From: Candidatus Nitrosopumilus sp.
GTDB lineage: Archaea > Thermoproteota > Nitrososphaeria > Nitrososphaerales > Nitrosopumilaceae
Direction of reading: 5' to 3'
NCBI GenBank assembly: GCA_013911135.1
Contig: JACERO010000004.1
Location: 1-33,554 of the forward strand
Length of the DNA stretch: 33,554 bases
Shown here: positions 1 to 9,205 of the stretch, piece by piece
How positions within the stretch are numbered: position 1 is the stretch's first letter
Layout: every line of letters begins with the position of its first letter
Position numbers and translations under genes: made by a program
Notes under the pieces: generated by a model
The model's database searches: none
Told to the model about the DNA's origin: nothing
What the model saw: the letters and a program-made list of their open reading frames with translations, nothing else

Positions 1-204
1 TACAAACCAATCATATCAATTGAAACTCTCAAATATTTCTTTGTGAAAATGATTGTGTATTATTTTAGAAATAACAAAAATAATTATTTCCTAGAATGTG
101 TAATTTGATGTACTTTCCCATCTACTGAAGTCAAACTGTACAATCAAACTTTAGAATTGATACATCAATTGTAATGAATTAAAAAATATAATTTATTTTA
201 AAAA
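1..204. other. AT-rich intergenic sequence, no supported gene
   Basis: This is a very AT-rich segment downstream of the minus-strand glyS gene. One forward frame is open from the window edge for about 35 codons, ending at a TGA near position 108. Its composition is low complexity and it shows no recognisable motif, so I do not call it a gene. No tRNA-like fold was seen. Confidence 0.5.
178..202 (-). terminator. T-rich terminator after glyS
   Basis: Read on the minus strand, the bases just past the glyS stop contain several T runs, including a run of six at about 180-186. Archaeal RNA polymerase commonly terminates at such T-rich tracts without a hairpin. This is assigned from sequence only. 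Confidence 0.4.
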
Positions 205-1662
205 TTATGGAAATGCAATTGATTCAGATATTGTAGAATCAAGATCAGAAATCTTAATTCTGCTTTGTTCCATAGAGTCTCTTTTTCTTATGGTTACAGT
301 TTCATCCTCAAGAGTTTGATGATCTACAGTAATAGCAAAAGGAGAACCAACCTCATCTAATCTTCTATATCTTCGTCCTATGGCACCAGAATGATCCAAA
401 AATGCATCACATTTTCTCTTAATTTGAAGATAAATCTCATCTGTTTTCTCTTTGAGGCCATCTTTTTTGACTAGAGATAGTACTCCAACATGAACAGGAG
501 AAAGATATGGTTTTAGTGATAGAACAATTCGCTCATGTTCCTTGTCATCTCTCAAACTGTGCTCTAAAATAGTGTAAAGACTTCTATCAATTCCCATTGA
601 AATCTCAAAGATATGAGGAAGAACCTTTTCATCATTATCCATTACCTCAAATTTTGCCGTACTCTTTTTTGCATGATTGGATAAATCATAGTCAGATCTA
701 TAGTTACATGCAACTAATTCCAGCCATCCTATTATAGTTTCTACCTCAAAATCAAATGCCACTTCAGCATAGAATGCCTTTTCTTTGTCATCAAGTTTTC
801 TGAATCTGCTTTTTGTAATGTCTATTCCAGTCTTTTCATAAAATTCAGTCAAGATTCCTAAATAGTATGCAACAAACTTGTTTGGAATAATACCTGATTC
901 AACTGCTTCTTTGCATGACATAGAAACAGGTTCTGCATCTGTTTGAACTCTAATTATTGTATCTTGAATTTCTGAGAATTTATCCATGTCATCTAACTTT
1001 GATGGATTGCAAAAGATTTCAATTTCTGCTTGATAAAATTCTCTAAGACGAAGCAGACTCTGTCTTGGCGCTATCTCATTTCTAAAACTCTTTCCTACTT
1101 GAGCTATTCCCAAAGGAAGTTTTCCTCGCATAGTCTTAAAGAGTCTAGGAAAATCTACAAAGATTGATTGACATGTCTCTGGTCTAAGATATGCTTCTTC
1201 TTCTTCAGGACCAATACCTACTCTGAACATCATGTTGAACTTCTTTGTTTTCTCAAAGTCTCCTTTGCATTTTGGACACTTTATGTTATTTTGTGAAATA
1301 GCATTATCAAATTCCTCCAAACCTGCACTTTCAGGAATTTCAATTTTTGCGATATCTGCAATTGTTCTATCTGCTCTAAATGTTGAGTTACATTTTATAC
1401 ATTTTATTATTGGATCAGCAAAGTTACTCAAATGACCAGATGCCTCAAAAACTGATTTAGACATTATTTGAGAGCCATCAATCTCAAGCATCTCATCTCT
1501 TCGGATTAATTCTCTTCGCCATAATTCAAGAAATTTATTTTTTAAACTAACTCCAGATGGTCCATATTCCCAAAATCCAGCTTGTGCATCTGCATAAACC
1601 TCACAGCTAGGAAAGTAAAATCCACGCTCAAGTGCTAATTTCATAACTGCTTCATAGTCCAT
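205..1662 (-). CDS. glyS: Glycyl-tRNA synthetase (class II, archaeal/eukaryotic type)
   Basis: Charges tRNA-Gly with glycine in the cytoplasm. The N-terminus (MKLALERGF, then WEYGPSGV) is typical of the dimeric archaeal/eukaryotic GlyRS. Two CxxC pairs at about residues 88-91 and 129-132 form a zinc-binding insertion. Class II motif 2 begins with FRNE at about 193 and continues into REFYQAE. Motif 3 contains GIDR at about 357. The C-terminal third is the anticodon-binding domain. The length of about 485 residues is normal. A GTG at 1674 would add four residues. I prefer the ATG at 1662 because it matches the family N-terminus and has a GTGA element about 8 nt upstream that could act as a weak Shine-Dalgarno. 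It follows nfo by about 31 nt and is probably cotranscribed with it. A tRNA-Gly gene also lies in this window. Confidence 0.96.
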   Translation of the reverse strand: MDYEAVMKLALERGFYFPSCEVYADAQAGFWEYGPSGVSLKNKFLELWRRELIRRDEMLEIDGSQIMSKSVFEASGHLSNFADPIIKCIKCNSTFRADRTIADIAKIEIPESAGLEEFDNAISQNNIKCPKCKGDFEKTKKFNMMFRVGIGPEEEEAYLRPETCQSIFVDFPRLFKTMRGKLPLGIAQVGKSFRNEIAPRQSLLRLREFYQAEIEIFCNPSKLDDMDKFSEIQDTIIRVQTDAEPVSMSCKEAVESGIIPNKFVAYYLGILTEFYEKTGIDITKSRFRKLDDKEKAFYAEVAFDFEVETIIGWLELVACNYRSDYDLSNHAKKSTAKFEVMDNDEKVLPHIFEISMGIDRSLYTILEHSLRDDKEHERIVLSLKPYLSPVHVGVLSLVKKDGLKEKTDEIYLQIKRKCDAFLDHSGAIGRRYRRLDEVGSPFAITVDHQTLEDETVTIRKRDSMEQSRIKISDLDSTISESIAFP

Positions 1663-1693
1663 TATTAGACTCACTTAACCATTGAATAAATTT

Positions 1694-2533
1694 CTACGCA
1701 AATTCCTTTGCTTTTCTGATGTTCTCAAAGTCATCTCTGTCATCATCAATTGGAGTTTCTAAAATTATTGGAATTTTTTTCTTGTTTACAAATTTTACAA
1801 TAGCAGCAATACCTTTCTCTCCAATTTCCCCCAACCCTAAATGATAATGTCTATCAAGATTACAACCAATTTCTCCTCTGGCATCATTTAGATGAAGAAT
1901 TTTCAAATTTTCTATTCTTACATATTTATCAAATTCTTCAAAAGTTTCTTTTACTTTCTCTTCAGTTCTTAAATCATATCCTGAAACAAATGCATGACAA
2001 GTATCAAAACAAACACCAAATTTTTTTGCAGGTTTTAATTGATTGAAAATTTCTCCCAACTGTTTGAATTCAGAACCTACAGAATTTTTCTGACCAGCAG
2101 TATTCTCTAATAGAATCATTACATCGTTTTTTGTTTGTCCAGCTTTTGTCAAGCCTTTCACTAATTTCTTAATTCCAGCTTCTTCACCTGTTCCCAAATG
2201 ACTACCAAGATGTGTCACAAGGTATGGAATTCCTAACTGTGCACATCGTTCAACTTCACTTACCAAAGTATCTACTGATTTTTCAAATCCTTCTTCTTTT
2301 GGAGTGGCAAGATTTGGTAAATATGGCATATGTGCACAAGTTGCAAATCTATCTATTTTGCTTTCTTTTAGTTTTGATTTAAAATTAGTGATATCTTCAT
2401 TGGTGAGTTCTTTTACGTGCCAACCTCTTGGATTTCTTGTAAATATCTGAAAAGCAGAGCATTCTCTTTCAACAGCATTATCTATTGCTTTATCAATTGA
2501 CCCTGCTATTGATACATGACAGCCGATCTGCAT
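1694..2533 (-). CDS. nfo: Endonuclease IV (AP endonuclease, TIM barrel)
   Basis: Zinc-dependent apurinic/apyrimidinic endonuclease of base excision repair, which cleaves 5' of abasic sites. The 279-residue length matches the family. The expected metal-binding landmarks appear in order: MQIGCHVSIAGSID at the N-terminus, THLGSHLGTG, LLENTAG, CFDTCHAF, LHLNDARG, DRHYHLGLGEIG and ILETP. It starts with ATG. A TATA-like element about 28 nt upstream points to a leaderless or near-leaderless mRNA. It is divergent from the primase operon and lies upstream of glyS, so it is probably the first gene of an nfo-glyS unit. Confidence 0.96.
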   Translation of the reverse strand: MQIGCHVSIAGSIDKAIDNAVERECSAFQIFTRNPRGWHVKELTNEDITNFKSKLKESKIDRFATCAHMPYLPNLATPKEEGFEKSVDTLVSEVERCAQLGIPYLVTHLGSHLGTGEEAGIKKLVKGLTKAGQTKNDVMILLENTAGQKNSVGSEFKQLGEIFNQLKPAKKFGVCFDTCHAFVSGYDLRTEEKVKETFEEFDKYVRIENLKILHLNDARGEIGCNLDRHYHLGLGEIGEKGIAAIVKFVNKKKIPIILETPIDDDRDDFENIRKAKEFA

Positions 2534-2556
2534 TTAGTCTATTTTCTAAAAAACAT

Positions 2557-2566
2557 AATTTAAACT
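2557..2566 (-). promoter_or_regulatory. TATA-like box for nfo-glyS
   Basis: Read on the minus strand this is AGTTTAAATT, centred about 28 nt before the nfo ATG. That spacing suits an archaeal TATA box driving a leaderless transcript. Confidence 0.5.
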
Positions 2567-2588
2567 AGTGTCCAAATTATAAAACCAG

Positions 2589-2597
2589 ATTTTTAAG
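2589..2597 (+). promoter_or_regulatory. TATA-like box for priL-priS
   Basis: The element TTTTTAAG lies about 25 nt before the priL ATG, placing the predicted transcription start at or very near the start codon. It lies about 30 bp from the oppositely oriented nfo box, so the two divergent promoters share an 85-bp intergenic region. Confidence 0.5.
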
Positions 2598-2618
2598 TAA
2601 ATTCGGTAAATCACTATC

Positions 2619-3644
2619 ATGCTTGAACTTGGACAAGACGAAATTGCAAAATATCCATTCTTAGCAGATGCTGGTCAATATCTCAAAGATAAGGGATTTA
2701 CGCTGGAGCAGTTTGGCACAGATCCTGATCTAAAACAGCTAGTTGACAAAGCATTTGATCGAATTCAAGTTGCAGCAAATGGAAAAATCTACAAATCTGA
2801 TCTAGTTGAAGCTCAAGTCTCAAAAGAGGCAGCTTTACCTAGAGAGGTTTTCTCGTTTCTTTTGGCTATTGTACTATTGAAACTAAGTGGTATGCATACT
2901 CTAATCAAGAGATTTTCACTTGCAGAGGCGAGACGTGCAGAAAAATATCTTGAAAAAGATCTCGCAAATATTTCAGACGAGTCAAAAAAAGAACTAGCAA
3001 TCAGAGTAATTGATGACCTCTTTTCAGTTCAAGTTGAGAAACTTGATGATTACTTTGTAATTCCAGTATCTGATTATCTAAAACATTCAATTAATTTCCA
3101 TGAAAGAGAATGGAAATTAATCAACAGACATGTGGAAAATGGACAAGTCTTTCTTACTCCACATGAAACTGTCAGATTGATAAGAAAAGAATTGGGAACA
3201 TACATCAATTCAAAAATTATTAATGCAAAAACTCCTGCAATGATTTCCGGTTTTGAGGATTCTGTAAACAAACTTGTTTCACTATCAAAAAAATTTGTAA
3301 CTTTTACTGTAACTACTGGAGAATATCCTCCATGCATTAAACATGTAATTGAAGTACTTGAAAAAGGTGAAAACCTTCCACATTCTGGAAGATTCATGTT
3401 AGCATCTTTTTTGCTGTCAAAGGGTCAATCCGTAGAACAAATTGCACCATTATTCAAAAATGCTCCTGATTATAACGAACGAGTTACACTTTACCAACTA
3501 AATCATCTGGCTGGAATTTCTGGAAGTGGTACTAAATACACCTGCCCTTCTTGTGAGAAACTAAAAACACAAGATCTTTGTTTTGCTATTCCAGAATGTG
3601 ATAATATCATTAACCCACTACAATTTGGAAAGAAGAGAAAGTAA
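2619..3644 (+). CDS. priL: DNA primase large subunit PriL
   Basis: Regulatory subunit of the archaeo-eukaryotic primase. It contacts template and initiating nucleotide and helps PriS make the RNA/DNA primer. The 341-residue protein has the usual helical N-terminal part and a C-terminal iron-sulfur domain. Cysteines at about 239 (in YPPC), 309, 312, 321 and 327 include the four expected 4Fe-4S ligands; which of the close cysteines is the extra one cannot be settled by eye. It starts with ATG just downstream of a TATA-like element. The stop codon overlaps the priS ATG by one base (TAATG), which indicates translational coupling and equimolar synthesis. Confidence 0.94.
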   Translation: MLELGQDEIAKYPFLADAGQYLKDKGFTLEQFGTDPDLKQLVDKAFDRIQVAANGKIYKSDLVEAQVSKEAALPREVFSFLLAIVLLKLSGMHTLIKRFSLAEARRAEKYLEKDLANISDESKKELAIRVIDDLFSVQVEKLDDYFVIPVSDYLKHSINFHEREWKLINRHVENGQVFLTPHETVRLIRKELGTYINSKIINAKTPAMISGFEDSVNKLVSLSKKFVTFTVTTGEYPPCIKHVIEVLEKGENLPHSGRFMLASFLLSKGQSVEQIAPLFKNAPDYNERVTLYQLNHLAGISGSGTKYTCPSCEKLKTQDLCFAIPECDNIINPLQFGKKRK

Positions 3645-4765
3645 TGAAAGAAACTGACATCAAATTTTTAGAAGATTCATTCAAAAAATACTATTTTGAG
3701 CATTTTGATCTAATTAGCGTACCTGAACGAACATCTGAAAGAGAATTTGGGTATCAAAAATTCAATTCTGGAATGATTCGTCATATCTCAATAAAAAATG
3801 ATAAGGAATTGCATCTATTATTTATGCAAAATATTCCATCTGATGTTTATTGCTCAAATGCATATTACACCTTTCCTAATTTACCTATGAACGAAAAAGA
3901 CTGGAAAGAAGCAGATCTGATTTTTGATATTGATGCAAAAGATCTTAATTTGTCTTGTAGAGAAAATCATACAGTATCAATATGTAATGAATGCAATGAA
4001 GTTTCAAAAAATTCTGAACACTGTTTAAAATGCAATTCTATAAAAATAGAAAAAAAATCTTTACCTTGCAAAAATTGTATTGATTCATCAAAAACTGAGG
4101 TATCTAAATTATCTGAAGTTCTAATTGATGATTTGGCAATAGCTAAAGAAAATATTTATGTTTATTTTTCTGGCAATGAAGGATTCCATGTTTATGTATA
4201 TGATTCACAATTTCAACAAATTGGTTCTAGAGAAAGATCAGAACTCACAGATTACATCATGTTTAATGCATCTATTCCTGAAACATTTGGAATGAAGCGA
4301 TTCAAACCAAATCGTTCATCTTTTCCAGATTTTAATGAAAAGGGATGGAGAGGAAGATTTTCTAAACATGTGTTCTGTTCTAAATCAAAACGCTCAAAAA
4401 TTATTTCAGAGTTGATTGTTAATGGTTATCCTGCTTTCCAAAAAACCATCGATGATGTAGCAGAAAAAATTGGAGTAAAAATTGATCCGAATGTAACTAT
4501 GGATATTCATAGAATCTTTAGATTGCCTGGTTCTATAAACAGCAAAAGTGGTCTCACAAAAATTCGTTGCAAAAATTTAACTGAATTTGATCCATACATT
4601 AAAGCATCTTTTCTTAGTGATGATTCAGTAGAAGTTTTTGCAAATTGCCCAATAGAATTTTGTCTTAAAAACAAAAAATTTGGTCCATATACCAACGAAA
4701 AAGTCACAATTCCAATATTTGCAGCAGTCTATATGATTTGCAAAAAACTAGCAACAATAGCTTGA
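3644..4765 (+). CDS. priS: DNA primase small (catalytic) subunit PriS
   Basis: Catalytic subunit that synthesises primers for DNA replication. The metal-binding motif FDIDAKD places the catalytic aspartates at D95 and D97, and the later DIHR motif places a third acidic residue at about D287 beside H289 and R290. A cysteine-rich insertion after the first motif (CNEC, CLKC and CKNC patterns) is the zinc module common in archaeal PriS. SGNEGFHVYVY and FRLPGSINSKSG are further family signatures. The length of 373 residues is normal. It overlaps priL by one base and so is almost certainly translated in the same unit. A short gap follows before the UPF0182 gene. Confidence 0.95.
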   Translation: MKETDIKFLEDSFKKYYFEHFDLISVPERTSEREFGYQKFNSGMIRHISIKNDKELHLLFMQNIPSDVYCSNAYYTFPNLPMNEKDWKEADLIFDIDAKDLNLSCRENHTVSICNECNEVSKNSEHCLKCNSIKIEKKSLPCKNCIDSSKTEVSKLSEVLIDDLAIAKENIYVYFSGNEGFHVYVYDSQFQQIGSRERSELTDYIMFNASIPETFGMKRFKPNRSSFPDFNEKGWRGRFSKHVFCSKSKRSKIISELIVNGYPAFQKTIDDVAEKIGVKIDPNVTMDIHRIFRLPGSINSKSGLTKIRCKNLTEFDPYIKASFLSDDSVEVFANCPIEFCLKNKKFGPYTNEKVTIPIFAAVYMICKKLATIA

Positions 4766-4806
4766 TTTTGCTGGTAAGACATTAATTTACCAAATCACAA
4801 CAAAAT

Positions 4807-7665
4807 TTGATTTTGTATAGTGCCTCTACTGATAAGCAGACACCTCCTCCTGATGCTGGAAAACTCGTCAGATTAGCCATTGTTGCCATAATCGCTGTTG
4901 TAATTTTTACCACAGTTGGAAATCAGGGAGTAATCTTATCCATGAATTTCACTGAATTTGGTGATCAATTCACCAAACCTCTCTTTTACACTCTAGTCTC
5001 TACAATAATTCTATCTACAATCGCTCTTGTACGTGTAAATGTTGTTAGAAGATCTTCAATTTTTTGGTATGCTATTAGCACAGCACTTGGATTTCTTGCC
5101 AAAGGAGGACAACAACCTATCGCAAGTGATATCCAAAGTTTTAGAGATTACAAGATATCTACTGCACAATTTGTTATCTGGCAAATTACCAAAATTTTGC
5201 TTTTTGGAGCATTCTTTGCAAATATTATGTTTGGATTTGCAGCAATGTCATTTATTGATGGAAATACTCTAGGAATAGAAAATCTACCAAAATTATTTTC
5301 TTTACCCTTTGTAACTCCAGATACTGATCCAAATTATGCAGTTGAAAATGTTGTTCCAATGATTCCTGCTCTGGTGATATTGATTTCACCAATACTTGCA
5401 GCAATTGGGTTACGTTTAGTTTTGTATGTTGGAATTCATAAAATTATTCATGTAGCAACTTCGTACATTCAGGACTCTACTGAAGGAAAACCTAGATACC
5501 TAAGCTATGTTTCAACTATTGAAGGAATAATTGGCATTGCCGTACTCTGGGTAGGCTTTAATCTCTTCTTTACAGATCAAATTGATTACAATACAAGATA
5601 TGTGATTGGTGGTACACTTGTCGTAGGTTTTGCATTAATTGCATTTTCAGTAGCAGATAGAATTCGAGCACGTGTTCTAACTCATATGTTTAAGAGAGAT
5701 GTATACATTAGAATTATAACAATTGTTGCAATTGCAATTATTATAGCAGGTGTTGTTTTTGTTAACAATAGTGTTGCTGATGCAAAGAAGATTGAATATT
5801 TAGGACCTTACACTGCACAACAAATTGGAGTAAATCGATATCTTGGTGAGTTAAATAATGTACAAGAAAACATTCATGATGTAAAGTTAACATCTGTTTC
5901 TCCAAATAATATTGATAATTATGTACAACAAAACAGTGATGTTCTTGATGTAATTCGAGTTTGGGATTGGGAAGGAGCTTTTGCCAAATTAAAGCCTGAA
6001 ATTGGACTTATTCCATATGTAGACTTTGAAGATAATGATATTCTTCGCTTTAACAATACTTTGTATTGGACTGCTTCAATGAAACCAATTCTACCAACAA
6101 CTGTAAGCGCTGAAAACAAATGGTATAACGAGCATCTTGTCTATACTCACGTTCCAAATGGATTTCTTACTCTAGAAGCAACTGATGGTCAGATTGTTGA
6201 TAGCAGTGAATTTTTCAAACAAAGAGAAATTTACTATGGTGAAGGTGGACTATTTGAGCAAACCTGGTCTGGTTATCCTACTTTAAGAGGTTCAGAAAGC
6301 GCTGAGCTTGGAGGAGCCCTTTATTCAGGTTTAGGTGGAATAGATATTTCACCGCCCATAAGTTGGACATTTGAGCCAAACTTTTTGCTTTCATTTCCAA
6401 CTGAACCAGTCCATGTTATGAGATACAAAGATGTTCACGAAAGAATGGAAGTTTTGTATCCTTATTTTCTCTATAATTTGTTTGGAAAAGAATTAGATTC
6501 AATTCCTGTTACTGATGGAGAAAATTCCTATTGGTTAATCCCATTAATCATTGGATTTGATACAGGTGATGTTCCTTGGTCTGTTGGAAATCCTTTCTTA
6601 CGTTTAGTAGGTTATGCACTTGTTGATACATACGATGGTAATATTCAACTACTCAAAACTGGAGATGATTTCTTTTCAGAAATGTTTGATAATCAATACT
6701 CTGAACAAATAATACCAATTCCAGCTTGGTTAGAAGAACAAGTTAGATATCCTGTTGAACTGTTTAATTGGAAAACAGAGATGTACAATATTTACCATGT
6801 AACTAATGTTGAGACATTTATTCAAGCCAATGAATTCTATGAAATTCCACGAGGCCTTGATACTTATTATGTTGAAGCAAAACCACCTGGTTTTGAACAA
6901 ATTGAGTTTATAGGACTACTCTCACTGGAACTAAAAGGATCTCAAGGCAGAAACCTTGCGGGATACATGGTAGTTGAAAATGATCTTTCTACTCTAGGAG
7001 ACTTGCAGTTCTATGAAGTTCCATTAAATTCTACAACTAAATTGATTGGTCCTACCGCAGTTCGAGAGGCACTTGATAGAGATCCAGACTTTGCTCAACT
7101 AAAGACACTCTTGAGAACTCCAAGAATTGGTGATAATATCTTGTATCATGTAGGTGATCATGACGTTTACTTTATCACAGTATACACTGCAGGTGCTGGT
7201 GGAGTAGTTGCCCAAATCGGCACTATTGCAGCAGTTGGAGCAGCATTTAATGGAGAATACTTTGTTGGACTAGGTGATACCCAAGAAGAAGCATTTGAAG
7301 CGTATTTGAAGAAAGTTTCTGGTGTAACAATACTTGTAACTTCAGATGATGAATATACTGAATTAAACAAAAATGATAGAATTGATACTATAAAATTAAT
7401 ATTCAAACAAAATGAAATTACAGTTGCTGAACCAACATCTGTTCAGGTTCCACTATCATTTAGTGAAGGAGAACTAATCTTCTTTACTGAAAATGAACGT
7501 ACAGCTACTGAAGAATTCATATCCAAATTCATTGATGACTTTGTAAAGCCACGTAGCGATAGAGTATTCATGTGGCAAGAAGAAACTAATCTCAATATTG
7601 GAACAGTGTTTGTTAAAGATGGAATACCTGAGATGCATTATATCTCAATTGAGGTAGGCCATTAA
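4807..7665 (+). CDS. UPF0182 family large integral membrane protein
   Basis: A 952-residue protein of the UPF0182 family (PF03699), whose biochemical role is not established. Roughly the first 330 residues hold about seven hydrophobic helices. They include a first helix at about 18-40, LFYTLVSTIILSTIALV, and a last one near AIIIAGVVFVNN. The remaining 600 residues are largely hydrophilic and probably lie outside the membrane. This N-terminal helical bundle followed by a long soluble domain is the family architecture. No ATG precedes the conserved region. TTG at 4807 is used here, and a second TTG at 4813 is equally possible, since a weak TATA-like ATTAATTTA lies at 4781-4789. The next gene starts at the base after its stop codon, so the two are likely coupled. 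Confidence 0.85.
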   Translation: MILYSASTDKQTPPPDAGKLVRLAIVAIIAVVIFTTVGNQGVILSMNFTEFGDQFTKPLFYTLVSTIILSTIALVRVNVVRRSSIFWYAISTALGFLAKGGQQPIASDIQSFRDYKISTAQFVIWQITKILLFGAFFANIMFGFAAMSFIDGNTLGIENLPKLFSLPFVTPDTDPNYAVENVVPMIPALVILISPILAAIGLRLVLYVGIHKIIHVATSYIQDSTEGKPRYLSYVSTIEGIIGIAVLWVGFNLFFTDQIDYNTRYVIGGTLVVGFALIAFSVADRIRARVLTHMFKRDVYIRIITIVAIAIIIAGVVFVNNSVADAKKIEYLGPYTAQQIGVNRYLGELNNVQENIHDVKLTSVSPNNIDNYVQQNSDVLDVIRVWDWEGAFAKLKPEIGLIPYVDFEDNDILRFNNTLYWTASMKPILPTTVSAENKWYNEHLVYTHVPNGFLTLEATDGQIVDSSEFFKQREIYYGEGGLFEQTWSGYPTLRGSESAELGGALYSGLGGIDISPPISWTFEPNFLLSFPTEPVHVMRYKDVHERMEVLYPYFLYNLFGKELDSIPVTDGENSYWLIPLIIGFDTGDVPWSVGNPFLRLVGYALVDTYDGNIQLLKTGDDFFSEMFDNQYSEQIIPIPAWLEEQVRYPVELFNWKTEMYNIYHVTNVETFIQANEFYEIPRGLDTYYVEAKPPGFEQIEFIGLLSLELKGSQGRNLAGYMVVENDLSTLGDLQFYEVPLNSTTKLIGPTAVREALDRDPDFAQLKTLLRTPRIGDNILYHVGDHDVYFITVYTAGAGGVVAQIGTIAAVGAAFNGEYFVGLGDTQEEAFEAYLKKVSGVTILVTSDDEYTELNKNDRIDTIKLIFKQNEITVAEPTSVQVPLSFSEGELIFFTENERTATEEFISKFIDDFVKPRSDRVFMWQEETNLNIGTVFVKDGIPEMHYISIEVGH

Positions 7666-8208
7666 TTGCTCCTTGTTGTTGATAATGGTTCTATATACAC
7701 AAAAAATTTAACTGATTTTCTAAATAAAAAAAATATTTTTTTTGAAAAACAAACTCCTCAATTTTTAGACCTTGATTCACTTGAAAATTATGATTCTGTA
7801 ATTCTATCTGGAAGAAGAAAAAATGAAAAAAAGACTAATGAAATCAATTCTAAAATTGTTACTTATTCAATTAAAAATAACATGAAATTACTTGGAATTT
7901 GCTATGGTGCAGAAATCTTGGCACTTACTTTAGGAGGAACAATCAGGAAAATTTCATCACTTCAAAAAGGAAATGAAATAATCAACATTTCCAAAGAAAA
8001 TCCAATCTCAAATGACTCTTTAACCGTCTTTGAGAGTCATAGATTTGAGATATCCAAATTACCTAGTGTACTAGTTCCACTTGCAGACTCAAAGAATTGC
8101 AAATACGAAATCATTCAATATGAAAAAAAGCAAATTTTTGGAACTCAATTTCATCCAGAAATGAGTCAAGATGGTCACAATTTAATTGAAAAATTCTGTT
8201 CCCTCTGA
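7666..8208 (+). CDS. Class I glutamine amidotransferase (GMP-synthase GATase-like)
   Basis: A 180-residue class I (triad) glutamine amidotransferase domain that would hydrolyse glutamine and pass ammonia to a partner. The nucleophile elbow GICYGAE places the catalytic cysteine at C79. FHPEM near the end gives H163 and E165, completing the triad. The N-terminal LLVVDNGS and the separate small size resemble the archaeal GMP synthase subunit A. However, the usual H or Q after GICYG is A-E here and the SHGD region reads ESHRFE, so a specialised paralogue is also possible. No synthetase subunit lies nearby. TTG directly follows the UPF0182 stop codon with no gap, implying coupled translation with a membrane protein, which is unusual for a purine enzyme. 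Confidence 0.7.
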   Translation: MLLVVDNGSIYTKNLTDFLNKKNIFFEKQTPQFLDLDSLENYDSVILSGRRKNEKKTNEINSKIVTYSIKNNMKLLGICYGAEILALTLGGTIRKISSLQKGNEIINISKENPISNDSLTVFESHRFEISKLPSVLVPLADSKNCKYEIIQYEKKQIFGTQFHPEMSQDGHNLIEKFCSL

Positions 8209-8211
8209 TTG

Positions 8212-8220
8212 ATTTTAATA
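8212..8220 (+). promoter_or_regulatory. TATA-like box for the C39-TPR gene
   Basis: ATTTTAATA is centred about 27 nt before the ATG at 8243, so this gene probably has its own leaderless transcript and is not only read from the amidotransferase upstream. Confidence 0.45.
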
Positions 8221-8242
8221 ACTCTCAAAATTTCTTTAATTT

Positions 8243-9205
8243 ATGGAACAAGAAAGCCATGAATTGTTATTACCTCTTGTTGATGAAGAAAATATTTGTC
8301 TTCCATTGCCTATTAACGTGGTTTCAAAATATTGGAATATTGAATTACCTATGGCTGAAGCCATAGAAACTGCAAAACAATACTCAGAATCTAATGGTGG
8401 TGTTCTAATTGAAGGAATAGAATCTGCAGAAAGACATGGTCTTACATGCAAAATAATTCATTCATCTTTATCTGAATTAAAAAAAATTATTGATTCTGGA
8501 ATACCTCCAATTGTTATTCTTCCAGGAATTCCAGAAATTACACAACATGCATCTATCATTACAGGATATAATGATGAAGAAAAGACAATCCTTCATTATA
8601 TCCAGAAAGGTAATCAAGAAGGAGAACAACAAGAAGGCGCCATACCACAAGATATCTTTGAGAAGGAATGGTCAGAGGAAGGAAGGTTGTTGATAATATT
8701 GGCTCCATCAGAAATTTTGTCTTCTGTAAAACTTGAAAATGATTCTAATAACAAATCAAATCGATTGTGTTTTATCTCTGAGAGATTAAATATTCTAAAA
8801 AATTCCTCTGAAGCACTTGAATTACTAAAGCAAGCTATAGTACTTGATCCAAACAACTCAACTGCTTTACATCTATTGGGTGCAATGATGAATGAACAAA
8901 ACTCTTCTGAATGTGTCAAGTTTTATGAAAAATGCTTGGAAGTAAATAACAGATCATATCTGACTTACAACGGTCTAGGAAATTTTTATCTCAAAACAAA
9001 TCAATTTGAAAAGGCAGAGAATTATTACACTAAAGCTATTGAAATTAATCCAAAAAGATCTGCTAAAATTTACAAAAATCGTGCTTATCTTAGAGAAAAA
9101 CAAAACAAAAATTCTGATGCAAAAGAAGATCTCAAAAGTTATTTGAAATATTTTCCACAGGCTTCAGATAGAGGCGTAATAGAACAAGCAATTAGAGAAC
9201 TATAA
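8243..9205 (+). CDS. C39-peptidase-like domain fused to TPR repeats
   Basis: A 320-residue two-part protein. Residues 1 to about 155 look like a papain-fold C39 domain. ENICLPLP places a candidate nucleophile at C19 (the family often has CGP, here CLP). Then come a helix with NVVSKYWNIE and a strand region with QHASIITGYND giving a candidate H102. A clear third catalytic residue was not found. Residues about 175-310 contain three to four tetratricopeptide repeats, for example ALELLKQAIVLDPNN, YNGLGNFYLKTNQFEKAE and YTKAIEINPK. There is no signal peptide or membrane helix, so it is probably cytoplasmic. It could be a protease or an inactive peptide-binding relative with a protein-interaction scaffold. 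Its stop codon abuts the 3' end of the opposing tRNA-Gly gene with no base between. Confidence 0.7.
   Translation: MEQESHELLLPLVDEENICLPLPINVVSKYWNIELPMAEAIETAKQYSESNGGVLIEGIESAERHGLTCKIIHSSLSELKKIIDSGIPPIVILPGIPEITQHASIITGYNDEEKTILHYIQKGNQEGEQQEGAIPQDIFEKEWSEEGRLLIILAPSEILSSVKLENDSNNKSNRLCFISERLNILKNSSEALELLKQAIVLDPNNSTALHLLGAMMNEQNSSECVKFYEKCLEVNNRSYLTYNGLGNFYLKTNQFEKAENYYTKAIEINPKRSAKIYKNRAYLREKQNKNSDAKEDLKSYLKYFPQASDRGVIEQAIREL

Noticed and set aside
1-108. Open frame from the window edge to a TGA near 108
   Set aside because: Low-complexity, AT-rich translation without any recognisable family feature; could be the tail of a real gene but nothing supports it.
3074-3397. Open frame on the minus strand inside priL
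   Set aside because: Shadow of a well-supported gene; no motif and no plausible start signal.
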